Origin: JBHGAV01 sp041946685
Lineage (GTDB): Bacteria; Acidobacteriota; Terriglobia; Bryobacterales; Bryobacteraceae
DNA length: 56,478 nucleotides
Assembly (NCBI GenBank): GCA_041946685.1
Contig: JBHGAV010000023.1
Location: 1-56,478, forward strand
Reading direction: 5' to 3'
A program made the translations under genes and the position numbers. How positions within the stretch are numbered: the stretch's first letter is position 1; the number at the start of each line of letters is the position of its first letter. This document shows positions 17,494-25,620 of the stretch, in pieces. The notes beneath the pieces were generated by a model. It saw only the letters and a list, made by a program, of their open reading frames with translations. It was not told the origin of the DNA and did not search any database.

Positions 17494-17605
17494 GCCTTTA
17501 TTCTCGCAGAGTTTACGCCATTCAGCGCCAAAGCGCGCCGCCCGGCCGAATTTGCGATCCGGATCCGGGCCGCGTGCGTATACAGAAGTGTTTGGAGGAC
17601 ACAAC

Positions 17606-17917
17606 ATGATGAAGATTGCAGTTGCGTTTCTGACGGTGGCGCTCTCGATGGCCAGCGCCAAGTCATACACGGTCAACGTCTTTCAGCCGGCAGTGCTGGC
17701 GGGGGCCGAACTGAAGGCCGGCGAGTACAAGCTCGAAATCCTGGGCGACAAGATTTCTATGAAGAGCGGCAAGCTGAAGGTGGAGGCCCCGGTGACGGTG
17801 GAGAACATGCCGGCCGAGAATCGCTCCACCACGATGCGGATCGACACCGACGGCGGCAAGCCCTCGATCCGGGAAATCCGCCTGGGCGGCACCAACCTCA
17901 AGCTGGTGGTCAACTGA
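17606..17917 (+). CDS. small exported protein of unknown function
   Basis: A 103-residue protein with a signal peptide (residues 1-18, cut near ASA) and a compact beta-rich mature part: SYTVNVFQPAVLAGAELKAG, YKLEILGDKISMKSGKLKVE, and a final REIRLGGTNLKLVVN. Proteins of this pattern are common in Acidobacteria as I recall, with no known role. GGAGGA lies 7 bases before ATG 17606, a strong start. It is divergent from ilvD and convergent with the beta-helix gene. Confidence 0.7.
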   Translation: MMKIAVAFLTVALSMASAKSYTVNVFQPAVLAGAELKAGEYKLEILGDKISMKSGKLKVEAPVTVENMPAENRSTTMRIDTDGGKPSIREIRLGGTNLKLVVN

Positions 17918-17931
17918 GCGGTAGTCTTCCG

Positions 17932-17978
17932 CCCGGCGCCCCTGTGCGGCTCAGCGCGGACCGTAGTGAGGCGCCGGG
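17932..17978. terminator. possible stem-loop between convergent genes
   Basis: CCCGGCGCC (17932-17940) and GGCGCCGGG (17970-17978) form a perfect 9-bp stem with a 29-base loop. It lies between the small exported gene and the beta-helix gene and overlaps the 3' end of the latter. There is no U-run, so a role in termination is uncertain. Confidence 0.35.
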
Positions 17979-19918
17979 CGATCCAGTTCGAGAGCGCCCA
18001 GGTCCGGGGCGCGGCCGCTGAAATCATCGTTGATTGAGGGAAGCACTACCCCCGCATCAACGGCAGCGGCGCCTGGCTTGAGGCGGAAATCGAAATCCGC
18101 GGGACGATACAGGCGCTCCGGGTCGGCCGCGTCCGGCATGGTCACCTTGACGAAGATGTCGTAATCCACCAGCTTGCTGTGGCGGTCTTGCCCGGTCGTC
18201 TCGCCGTATTCCTGGAGGGACTTGAAGCGCCGCATGACCTGCTGCCCCTTGTAGTCGGCGGCAGTATCGAATGCCGGGGAATTCCACGAGAAAGCCGTCT
18301 CGCTGTTGGTGTTCGGCCGGAAGCCGTTGTAGTCGGACGCGGAGTAGTTGGTGAATGTGCGTACGCTGAAGACCGGCGCGGGCCGCTCGTCGCCCAGGAA
18401 CAGGTTGTTCAGAAAGTGAAGGTTCGACGCCGGGCCGACCATCGTTCCCTGGCCGACAAACGTGTTCTGATACGTCAACACGCCCGCGGGAGTGTCCAGA
18501 AACTTCAGGGGGCCGCCGAAAACCCCATAGGCGATGTTCTGGTAGAAGTACGTCGGGCCGCCAAAGGACGGCTGCGCGCTATACCCGCCGCTGGCCGCGT
18601 TGAAGCAGCGGTTCCGGAACACGCGGATATTGTGCGCGCCCCCATCGGCTTCGATGCAGTTGTCCGATACATTGTAGAAGTCGTTGTTGTAAAAATCGAT
18701 GGAGACGGGAACGCGGTCCGCGATCTCGTTGGGAGTACCGTCCGGATTGCCGTAGGTGGCGATATCGATGCCGTCGTGCCAGTTCGCCGCGTAGTTGTAG
18801 GCGACCACATGTCCTTGGCCATACACCTTGACGGCGTATTCCGATTCGGTGGTCACCGGATAGCCGGGGAACTTGGACCAGACGTTCGCGGGTGTCCAAC
18901 CCTGCAGCCTGTTGGGATCGTGCCGGCCGATGAACACGTTGTCGGCGATGTAGAACTCCTTGGAGCCCGACCATTCGGCCTGCACGCCGCGGCCGACATC
19001 TTCCAGCCTGGAGTGCTTCAGGGTGAAGCCGCTCGCTCCGGCGATGTTCTTTAACCCCACCAGAAACGCCACGTTGGTGTTGCGAATCGTGATGCCTTCA
19101 AAGTAGTTGTAATTCGCCGCCAGCAGATTGAACAGGTTGTGGCAGCCGTCTCCGTCAAAGATCACCTCGCCATCACCGGCTGCCATGATGACGATCGGCT
19201 TCTCCGCAGTGCCGCTCTGGGTCAGATAGTAGGTGCCGTCGAACGGCGTTCCCAAAGTCGGGATGCTGCGGTCGAAGCCACCGTATACGAACCGGCGGTC
19301 TTTGTAAAGGCCTGCGTGCACGAGGATGATGTCGCCGGGCTCGACGCGGGGCGGCATCACGTTGTAGTGATCCGAATTGTCGGCGCCCATGTAGTACGCG
19401 GCTAGCAGGCCCGTGAAGGACGGTTCCTGCCGTGCGCCCTGGTATCCGAACGGATACACGTGGTAGATGCGGCCGCCCGGGACGGGCTGTGGTTCTTGGC
19501 GTGTCCGGGCGGTGATCGTCTTCTCCGTGCCGCCTTTCACGCCATCGGGATCGGAGAGCACGAAACGGCACTCGTACTCTGTGCCCGGATCCAGGTTCAG
19601 GATGCTCCCGGCGAACATGTTTGGGGCTTCATAGCTGTACCACCAGTTCCTGCGGGCTCCGGGTCCTCCGTTCGTGACGGACTCACGTTGCAGGCGCAGG
19701 AGCGGCAGCGCCTTGCGCCATTCCCGTTCTCCTGTCTTTCGATAGGTCGCCTCGACGCGCGCGTTCCGGTTGTCGTCTCCCGAGATCCTCCACTCGAAGC
19801 CCAGCGCGGTCAGAGTAGGTGGATGGATCCGAAACTCTCCCGTGACCACGCTGGCCTGGGCCTGGGCGAATAACGGGATGAGCGGCAACAGACAAACGGG
19901 GAGAATTGCGTGGCGCAC
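17951..19918 (-). CDS. secreted right-handed parallel beta-helix protein
   Basis: A 655-residue exported protein. After a signal peptide (residues 1-21, FAQAQA) there is a fibronectin-like N-terminal part (about 25-135), then a long run of beta-helix coils typical of pectate-lyase or polysaccharide-lyase folds, with Asn-rich ladders such as NYNYFEGITIRNTNVAFLVG and IDFYNNDFYNVSDNCIEADG. The likely substrate is a polyuronide or similar plant or microbial glycan, but catalytic residues cannot be assigned. GTG 19918 lacks a Shine-Dalgarno sequence; an extended -10 (TGGTACACT) ends 8 bases before it, suggesting a leaderless transcript. Confidence 0.75.
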   Translation of the reverse strand: MRHAILPVCLLPLIPLFAQAQASVVTGEFRIHPPTLTALGFEWRISGDDNRNARVEATYRKTGEREWRKALPLLRLQRESVTNGGPGARRNWWYSYEAPNMFAGSILNLDPGTEYECRFVLSDPDGVKGGTEKTITARTRQEPQPVPGGRIYHVYPFGYQGARQEPSFTGLLAAYYMGADNSDHYNVMPPRVEPGDIILVHAGLYKDRRFVYGGFDRSIPTLGTPFDGTYYLTQSGTAEKPIVIMAAGDGEVIFDGDGCHNLFNLLAANYNYFEGITIRNTNVAFLVGLKNIAGASGFTLKHSRLEDVGRGVQAEWSGSKEFYIADNVFIGRHDPNRLQGWTPANVWSKFPGYPVTTESEYAVKVYGQGHVVAYNYAANWHDGIDIATYGNPDGTPNEIADRVPVSIDFYNNDFYNVSDNCIEADGGAHNIRVFRNRCFNAASGGYSAQPSFGGPTYFYQNIAYGVFGGPLKFLDTPAGVLTYQNTFVGQGTMVGPASNLHFLNNLFLGDERPAPVFSVRTFTNYSASDYNGFRPNTNSETAFSWNSPAFDTAADYKGQQVMRRFKSLQEYGETTGQDRHSKLVDYDIFVKVTMPDAADPERLYRPADFDFRLKPGAAAVDAGVVLPSINDDFSGRAPDLGALELDRPAPHYGPR

Positions 19919-19926
19919 GACCGATC

Positions 19927-19935
19927 AGTGTACCA
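19927..19935 (-). promoter_or_regulatory. extended -10 box 8 nt before the beta-helix gene start
   Basis: The minus strand reads TGGTACACT, then 8 bases, then GTG. With a usual 6-8 nt distance from -10 to transcript start, the mRNA would begin at or next to the start codon. Confidence 0.45.
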
Positions 19936-19971
19936 TCGCGCGAGGCAGGTCCCTTCGACTGCACCTGTGGG

Positions 19972-20007
19972 GCAGCCTTTCAGGCTGCGCCCGGCTTTCA
20001 GCCGGGC
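19972..20007. repeat. twin hairpin element (REP-like) in the gap 19919-20057
   Basis: Two adjacent perfect hairpins: GCAGCCTTTCAGGCTGC (19972-19988, 6-bp stem) and GCCCGGCTTTCAGCCGGGC (19989-20007, 8-bp stem), both with CTTTCAG loops. The element lies just after the stop of the 1174-residue protein gene on the minus strand, where it may slow transcription or protect the mRNA 3' end. The form suggests a dispersed intergenic repeat, but only one copy is present here. Confidence 0.6.
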
Positions 20008-20057
20008 TTCTCTCCTCCTCCGCGATTCCGCTCCTCGGCGTCCAGGCGCCCGCCGCT

Positions 20058-23000
20058 TCACCTCACGCACTTGAATGCGACCAGCAGGACTGGAGACTTA
20101 GTGGTGTGGTTCCAGTCGGTGTGGGAGTAGTCGAAGTTCTCGTTGGGATACCTCAGGCTCCGGTATGCCAGCTTGAGGTCGGAGACGTAGTCCTTGACGG
20201 TTGGCCCCCTCAGTTCGGCCGAGAAATCCCGGCAGCCCGCTGCCTCCTGGCCGGCCGCCACCGGCAGATCGCGCACCGAGAAGCCGATGGTCGTCCCGCC
20301 GGAGAGGTTGAAGGTGGTCGTCTCGAACCGCCCGGTTTCCAAGCGGGTGCCCGTGCTGTTGAAGGTTCCGTTCATGAGGAGGGTCTCGCCGCTCTGGCCG
20401 TCGGCGTAGGTGCACCTGCTGGAGAACTCGAAAGACCGCCCGCTCCACTGAGTGCGCAGAGCCACGCAGTTGGGGTAGTTGGACACGGGGGTTTCCGGGA
20501 CGAGCAGCTTCTCGGGCAGGCCCATCGGTTCTACGGTCCCATTCGCCCTGCGGATGAAGTGCGCGGCGAACAGCGAGGCCTCCACCCGCCCGGTCCTCTG
20601 AAGCGCGGACATCTGCCCGCTCTCCAGGCGCACGGAGAGGCTGATCGGTGTGGTTCCGCTGTACGGCTGGACGGCGCGCGGGTTCACCACCATGATGACC
20701 AGCCGGGATCCCGCGGCCTCCAGTTGTTCGGCGTTTGGAAACGCGTACTGGTTGTCCACCGTGGCCACGCGTTCCCAGCCGGTCTCTCCGGTGCGCTTGT
20801 ACAGGATCGCCGCCGCCGCGCCGGCGGGTTCAAGGGAGACCGTGAGCCTGGTGTTGCTCGGCCAGCCCGGCTTCCGGATGTCGATGAAGAACACTTTGGC
20901 CGAAAGGTCCGGATAGTCCAGGGTGAACGTGGTGCCGGTGTCCGCGGCGCTCTGAAAACGGTATGACCGGCTGCCCGCGCCCATGGACACGATGTGCTCC
21001 GCCGCTCGCGGGAAGACCGGCCTTCCTCCGTAGATGCGGCCGGCCATGAACTCTTCGCAGAACTGCTGCCACGGCACGGCGACGTTCGAGGTTTCCAGGT
21101 CGATAGCCCGCACCGGGGAGTAGAGCGAACGGCCCAGCAATCCGGGCGCGCGCGTGGCCATCATCTTGGTGAGGGTGCCGATGATCGCGTCACCGTAACG
21201 CTGGCTGAGGTACTCCAGAAACAGGGAAGCTCCGTAGCCGTGCTCCTGCACCTCCCGCGGGTCGCCCGGCGGGAACTCCAGCCCGTGCAAGTGAAGAAAC
21301 TCGTAGTTGTTGCTCGAAGCGAGAGGATTGAGCGGGTTTGGCGCGACCGTGGGAGGCAGGTAGTCGGCGCTGCGCGCCGCGCGCCTTTCGAACCAGGTGG
21401 CGCTGGCCTCCTCGAACCATAGCCAGGCGCTGGGCGCGCGGGCCGGATCGTACAAGCTCTGCATCAGGTGGAACAGTTCGTGAGCCGCGGTCACCCGCAT
21501 GTACTCGAAGTTGGCGCGGTCGCGGAGAAATGTGGCGTTGAGGTTTATCCCCTGGCGATTGACGCCGAGCATCGAGGAACCTTCCTCCCCCCACCGGCTG
21601 GCGCGCTCTCCCCCGAAGTACTCGATCGAGATTTCCATGGGCCAGCTTCCGATGCCGCTGCGCCTCGACCAGTCAAGGCCCAGCTTCTCCAGCTTCTGGT
21701 AGGCGTCCTCCAGCGCATCGGCGATCTCCTCGGCGCCGCCTTCGACCAGATCCTCAGCCGGGTAGACGATGCGGAACCTGCCGCTGGATGTCTTGTAGGC
21801 GTAGTAGCCGGTTATGGCCCACAGAGTCCAGCTCGATTGCACCTCGGCGGCGGGTGAACGCGCCTGGCGCGGCTCTCCGCTGGCGGCCGGCATGGCCTCG
21901 GTGGCCGGCAGCGTGACCGTGGCGCGATCGCCTTGTACCTGGGCTTCCAGATACAGGACGCCGTCGCCCTCTCCCGTGGCGGTGCGAAGGACAATCCAGG
22001 CCGGCCCCGGTCGCCGTGAGCTGGCCAGGTCCAGAGCCACCGTCACTGGAGCCGCCAGAGTGGCGGGCATCCCGCTCACGGCGTACACGCCGCTGGCGCG
22101 ATACTTCTCCATGGGCGCGGGCAGCGCCTCCGTGAGAGTGAACACCCCAACCTGGCGCTGTTCGGAGAAGACCCCGGGCGAAACCGTCAACGCCATTCCG
22201 CCAGTCCCCGCTGACCCGCCCGCCGCGCCGATTGCGGTGCTTCCCGCGAACTGCCAGGCGGAGGTCGCTTCGAACCGCACTCCGGCTTGTGAGGCGTTGG
22301 TCGAACCGCTGACCGTGATCGGATGGGTGCCCGTCAGCACCCCTTCGGGCACGCGGAAGTTGATCTGATAGAGCCCGATCCATCCCGGCGCCAGCCCCGA
22401 GAACAGTACCTCGGCGGGCTGCCCGCTCACCCTCACCGCCACGTCGGCCGCCACCAGGTTGAGAGGCCGGGCTTCGGTGCCGTCGCCCGCCGGCTCTCCG
22501 GCCTCAATCGAAGGCGTCGCCGCGCCCAAGCCGATCAGAAACAGGATCAGAATCTCGCCGGGCCGTGCCGGTGCTGCCGCCGACACCAGCGTGTAATCGG
22601 TGTGCAGCAACAGGGGCTCACCGCGGCCGTCCTGCGTCTTGGTGAGCAGCCGCGGCGCGCAGGCAACAACGTTGATCGGGACCGCGTTGCTCGTGCCGTT
22701 CGCGGTCTTCACCCGGATCTGTACCGAGGCCGACTGGATGCGGTAGGGTAGCTGGGCGTTGATCTGGCCTGCCGATACGAACACCAGGGGAAGGGTCACG
22801 GTCTGGCCGGCGTCGATCATCTCCACTGAAGTCCCCGCCAGGGTCGTGGGCAGCGGCACCTGGCTGGCAACCTCCGTGCGCGGCGCCAGATTGGACCCGT
22901 AGAGAGCGATCAACTCTCCCAGCGCCATCTCCGTGGTATAGTCGGCGGCATTGACGACCCCGTTTGCCGACAGCACGGGCAGCGGTGCGGCGGAAGTGAC

Positions 23001-23582
23001 GTCCAACGCGACCTTGTCGAAGGCCACCTGCCCGTTGCCGCTGGTATTGGCGAGCCGGATTGTCAGCGCCTGTCCCGACTGCGCCGGGTTCGGCCCCGAC
23101 TGGTAAGTGACCCTCTCCGTAACGAAAGCTCCGGAAGCCGGCGATTGCTGGGTGCCTGACGCGAGAGTGACGCCCCCTGCCAGTAGGCTCACGGCATACG
23201 ACGCGAACGGTGTGTCGCTCCGCCGTCCCACGCTCACGGTCAAGGTGTAAGTTGTGTTGGGCTGCACCCGTGTGCTCAGCGTCTGGGTGAGTTCCCCGGT
23301 CCCGCCGGGGCCGTTCCACCCTACGGCCACGATGTTGACTCCGTCCGGAACTCCCCCCGGGAACAGGTTGGCGCGGCCGGGTCTGGCCACGGTAGCGGAC
23401 TGGCAGACCCAGCCGGAAGGTCCAACGCCGGGCCGGTACCAGACTCCGCCGTCGTAAGAAGACGGCGCGCCGGTGGCAATCACATCCTGCTCGAAACTCG
23501 GATTCACAATCGTAGCCGGCTCGGACCACGCCCGCACAGCGCCTCCAGCCAACGCCAGCCAGAACAATGCTCTCTTGCCCAC
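20058..23582 (-). CDS. large secreted protein: TIGR03437-type domain plus HExxH metallopeptidase-like domain
   Basis: A 1174-residue exported protein. Order: signal peptide (1-20); jelly-roll, CBM-like domain (about 22-205, NPSFEQDV ... LRLANTSGNG-type strands); TIGR03437 domain typical of Solibacter (about 208-440, from GVVNAADYTTEMALGELIAL to YQINFRVPEG); a beta domain (445-590); a region with HELFH (His701, Glu702, His705), the zincin motif, followed by WFEEASATWFE, where the Glu may be the third ligand; and a beta-rich C terminus. The HELFHLMQ plus EEASATWFE arrangement looks like a gluzincin, so a secreted protease is probable. Start GTG 23582 has GAGGAG upstream. Confidence 0.72.
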   Translation of the reverse strand: MGKRALFWLALAGGAVRAWSEPATIVNPSFEQDVIATGAPSSYDGGVWYRPGVGPSGWVCQSATVARPGRANLFPGGVPDGVNIVAVGWNGPGGTGELTQTLSTRVQPNTTYTLTVSVGRRSDTPFASYAVSLLAGGVTLASGTQQSPASGAFVTERVTYQSGPNPAQSGQALTIRLANTSGNGQVAFDKVALDVTSAAPLPVLSANGVVNAADYTTEMALGELIALYGSNLAPRTEVASQVPLPTTLAGTSVEMIDAGQTVTLPLVFVSAGQINAQLPYRIQSASVQIRVKTANGTSNAVPINVVACAPRLLTKTQDGRGEPLLLHTDYTLVSAAAPARPGEILILFLIGLGAATPSIEAGEPAGDGTEARPLNLVAADVAVRVSGQPAEVLFSGLAPGWIGLYQINFRVPEGVLTGTHPITVSGSTNASQAGVRFEATSAWQFAGSTAIGAAGGSAGTGGMALTVSPGVFSEQRQVGVFTLTEALPAPMEKYRASGVYAVSGMPATLAAPVTVALDLASSRRPGPAWIVLRTATGEGDGVLYLEAQVQGDRATVTLPATEAMPAASGEPRQARSPAAEVQSSWTLWAITGYYAYKTSSGRFRIVYPAEDLVEGGAEEIADALEDAYQKLEKLGLDWSRRSGIGSWPMEISIEYFGGERASRWGEEGSSMLGVNRQGINLNATFLRDRANFEYMRVTAAHELFHLMQSLYDPARAPSAWLWFEEASATWFERRAARSADYLPPTVAPNPLNPLASSNNYEFLHLHGLEFPPGDPREVQEHGYGASLFLEYLSQRYGDAIIGTLTKMMATRAPGLLGRSLYSPVRAIDLETSNVAVPWQQFCEEFMAGRIYGGRPVFPRAAEHIVSMGAGSRSYRFQSAADTGTTFTLDYPDLSAKVFFIDIRKPGWPSNTRLTVSLEPAGAAAAILYKRTGETGWERVATVDNQYAFPNAEQLEAAGSRLVIMVVNPRAVQPYSGTTPISLSVRLESGQMSALQRTGRVEASLFAAHFIRRANGTVEPMGLPEKLLVPETPVSNYPNCVALRTQWSGRSFEFSSRCTYADGQSGETLLMNGTFNSTGTRLETGRFETTTFNLSGGTTIGFSVRDLPVAAGQEAAGCRDFSAELRGPTVKDYVSDLKLAYRSLRYPNENFDYSHTDWNHTTKSPVLLVAFKCVR

Positions 23583-23854
23583 GTAAGTGCGCTCCTCGTG
23601 ACTGCGTATTTCATTACAGATTAAGGGATCTGGAAATCTGAATCAAACTGCGGCCGGTTCTTCCCTCTCCCGCGAGATCTGAGCGGTGACGACGGCGGGG
23701 TGTACATTGCCGAGCGCCCTGCAAGTCGGGCGGAGAAAGGCCTGCTCCCCTGCCGAGCCGCGACCACAGGCAGCGGTTCCTTTGGGACTCCAGTGGGGCA
23801 GCCTCAGTCCTGGCGGCAAGCCAGTTATCCAGCCGGCTGAACCCGCCCGTATTT

Positions 23855-23870
23855 CTACTCCGAGGAGTAG
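23855..23870. promoter_or_regulatory. 16-bp perfect palindrome, possible operator
   Basis: CTACTCC-GA-GGAGTAG is a complete dyad. It lies about 45 bp upstream of the TGGTATAAC -10 box of the following gene, a position suitable for an activator or repressor site. The stem is short and there is no U-run, so a terminator is less likely. Confidence 0.4.
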
Positions 23871-23911
23871 ACTCGCCGCAGGCCACACAAAGCGATGGCC
23901 TGCGCCACCTG

Positions 23912-23920
23912 TGGTATAAC
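23912..23920 (+). promoter_or_regulatory. extended -10 promoter of the 23974 gene
   Basis: TGGTATAAC gives TG-n-TATAAC, five of six consensus bases plus the extended TG. No clear -35. Predicted transcript start is near 23927, leaving a leader of about 47 bases that contains GGAG and AGGGA before GTG 23974. Confidence 0.5.
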
Positions 23921-23973
23921 GAGGGCAGTTGGGGTCTCAAGTGCTGGCTGGATGTCCAGTGGGAGCAAGGGAC

Positions 23974-25620
23974 GTGAAAGCTGTACTCCTCCTCCTTCTC
24001 GCGGCGGCAATGCTGGCGGCATCCGAGCGGGATGCCCTCGCGATTTCCGGCAACATACGCGAGCGCCACCTGCCCTTCGGTACGATCCTCGATCCCGTGT
24101 ACGCCTCCGCCGGGAGCGACTGGATCACTGAATACTCCCGCTGCGGCGACTCCGCGATCTGGACCGGGCACTATCTGGCAGCCGAAGCCTTCCGCTACAG
24201 CGTGACGCGCTCGGCGGAAGCGCTCGACAACGTGAGGGCAGCCCTTGCGGGCCTGCGGTCGCTGGCCGACGTCACGGGTACCGGCCTGCTGGCGCGCTGC
24301 CTGGTCCCCGTAAGTTCACCGTACGCGGCGGGCATCACTCAATCCGAAGCGCAGCACGGCATCCACCTCGCAGGCCTGAACGGAGTCCGGCACTACTGGA
24401 TCGGCAACACCAGCCGCGATCAGTACTGCGGCGTCTTCTTCGGTCTTGCCGTTGCGTTCGACATGGTGGACGACGCGAGTGTGCGATCGGACGCTGCCGC
24501 GCTCGCCACACGACTTCTGGATTTTCTGGTTCGCAACAGTTGGAGCGTGCGCATGCCGGACGGCAGCATCAGCACGACCTTTCTGGGGCGGCCGGACCAG
24601 AGGCTAGCGCTGCTGCAAATCGGACGCCGTCTCAACCCGGATCGTTTCAGCGGCACGTACGGGCTGTCGCGGTTCTTCGAGGCGGGCTCGGTGGGTAACC
24701 CAATTGCCGTGGAAGTGCTCGACCCGCACAACTCCTACTTCAAGTTCAATCTGGACACGATCAATCTCTACAACCTGATCCGGCTGGAGACGAGCTCGTT
24801 CAAGACCTTCTACGACCAGGCTTACGACCTCATGCGGCGCACCCTCGACGATCACGGGAACGCGCACTTCAACGTGATCGACCGGGCGCTGCGCGGACCG
24901 CGTGCCGCGCGCGACCAGGAAACGCGGGCTTATTTGCGGGATTGGCTGCTGCGCCCGCGCCGCGATCCGTACGTGGACTGGAGGGGCCGCATCCCCGCGT
25001 GCGGCGATGACCGGGCCTGCTCGCCGATCCCGGTGGTGGACCGTGTCACCACGGATTTCCTGTGGCAGCGCAGCCCGTTCCTTCTGTATGGAGGAGGAGA
25101 AGGGACCATCGAGGGAGCCGGGATTGACTACATCCTGCCGTATTGGATGGGCCGGTACTACGGAGTGATTCCCGCCGGTCCGCAGCCGCCCGCGGCGCTG
25201 CCGGCCTCCCCGTCCGGCGGCCTGGGGGCCCAGGCGCTTTTCCAGCTTCGTATCTGGGACCCGGACGGATACGCCGACATTACCCTTGGGCTGGTGGTGA
25301 TCAACGGCGAACTTTCGGCGAGCCAGTCCTGCTACCTGTACTATGATCGGGGGCGCAGTTCGATCTGGCTGATGAACGATGCTGGAAACGCCTGGTTCGG
25401 CCCCGCGAAGCTCGGGGCCCCCGTCCTTCTTCAGAACAGCCGGTGCAGGATTGATGCGGGCGGCTCGTCGGATCTGGGCGTGGGGGAGACCTTGACGCTA
25501 AACCTGGATGCCGGCTTCCCCGCCGCTGGCGGCCTCAAGAGCGTCTATATGTATGCGCAGGACGCCGCGGGACTCTCGACAGGGGGTTGGCAACAGGTGG
25601 GCTCCTGGACCGCACCATGA
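23974..25620 (+). CDS. secreted protein of unknown function with Acidobacteria-type C-terminal domain
   Basis: A 548-residue exported protein. Signal peptide about 1-23 (VLLLLLAAAMLAASERDALA). The main part (about 25-400) is alpha-helical with repeated aromatic/His motifs (WTGHYLAAEAFRYSV, SRDQYCGVFFGLAVAFDMV, DPHNSYFKFNLDTINLYNLI) suggestive of an alpha/alpha toroid as in glycan-processing enzymes; this is a guess from pattern. The last 130 residues (QALFQLRIWDPDGYADIT ... SIWLMNDAGNAWFGP ... GWQQVGSWTAP) match a beta domain I recall at the C terminus of many secreted Acidobacteria proteins. Start GTG 23974 fits the signal peptide. Its stop overlaps the next ATG (ATGA). Confidence 0.65.
   Translation: MKAVLLLLLAAAMLAASERDALAISGNIRERHLPFGTILDPVYASAGSDWITEYSRCGDSAIWTGHYLAAEAFRYSVTRSAEALDNVRAALAGLRSLADVTGTGLLARCLVPVSSPYAAGITQSEAQHGIHLAGLNGVRHYWIGNTSRDQYCGVFFGLAVAFDMVDDASVRSDAAALATRLLDFLVRNSWSVRMPDGSISTTFLGRPDQRLALLQIGRRLNPDRFSGTYGLSRFFEAGSVGNPIAVEVLDPHNSYFKFNLDTINLYNLIRLETSSFKTFYDQAYDLMRRTLDDHGNAHFNVIDRALRGPRAARDQETRAYLRDWLLRPRRDPYVDWRGRIPACGDDRACSPIPVVDRVTTDFLWQRSPFLLYGGGEGTIEGAGIDYILPYWMGRYYGVIPAGPQPPAALPASPSGGLGAQALFQLRIWDPDGYADITLGLVVINGELSASQSCYLYYDRGRSSIWLMNDAGNAWFGPAKLGAPVLLQNSRCRIDAGGSSDLGVGETLTLNLDAGFPAAGGLKSVYMYAQDAAGLSTGGWQQVGSWTAP

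Larger units (their letters stand above)
23583..23973. other. 391-bp intergenic region with palindrome and divergent promoters
   Basis: No gene is supported here. It holds the leader of the 1174-residue gene on the minus strand, a perfect palindrome CTACTCCGAGGAGTAG (23855-23870), and an extended -10 TGGTATAAC (23912-23920) reading right, 53 bp before GTG 23974. The middle part (23650-23850) has ordinary composition and no conserved frame that I recognise. Confidence 0.55.

Noticed and set aside
17552..17584. TTGCGA and TATACA as a promoter for the small exported gene
   Set aside because: The 21-bp spacer is too long for a standard sigma-70 promoter.
23614..24171. 185-codon minus-strand frame in the 391-bp gap
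   Set aside because: Covers the start of the 23974 gene; Arg-rich without conserved features.
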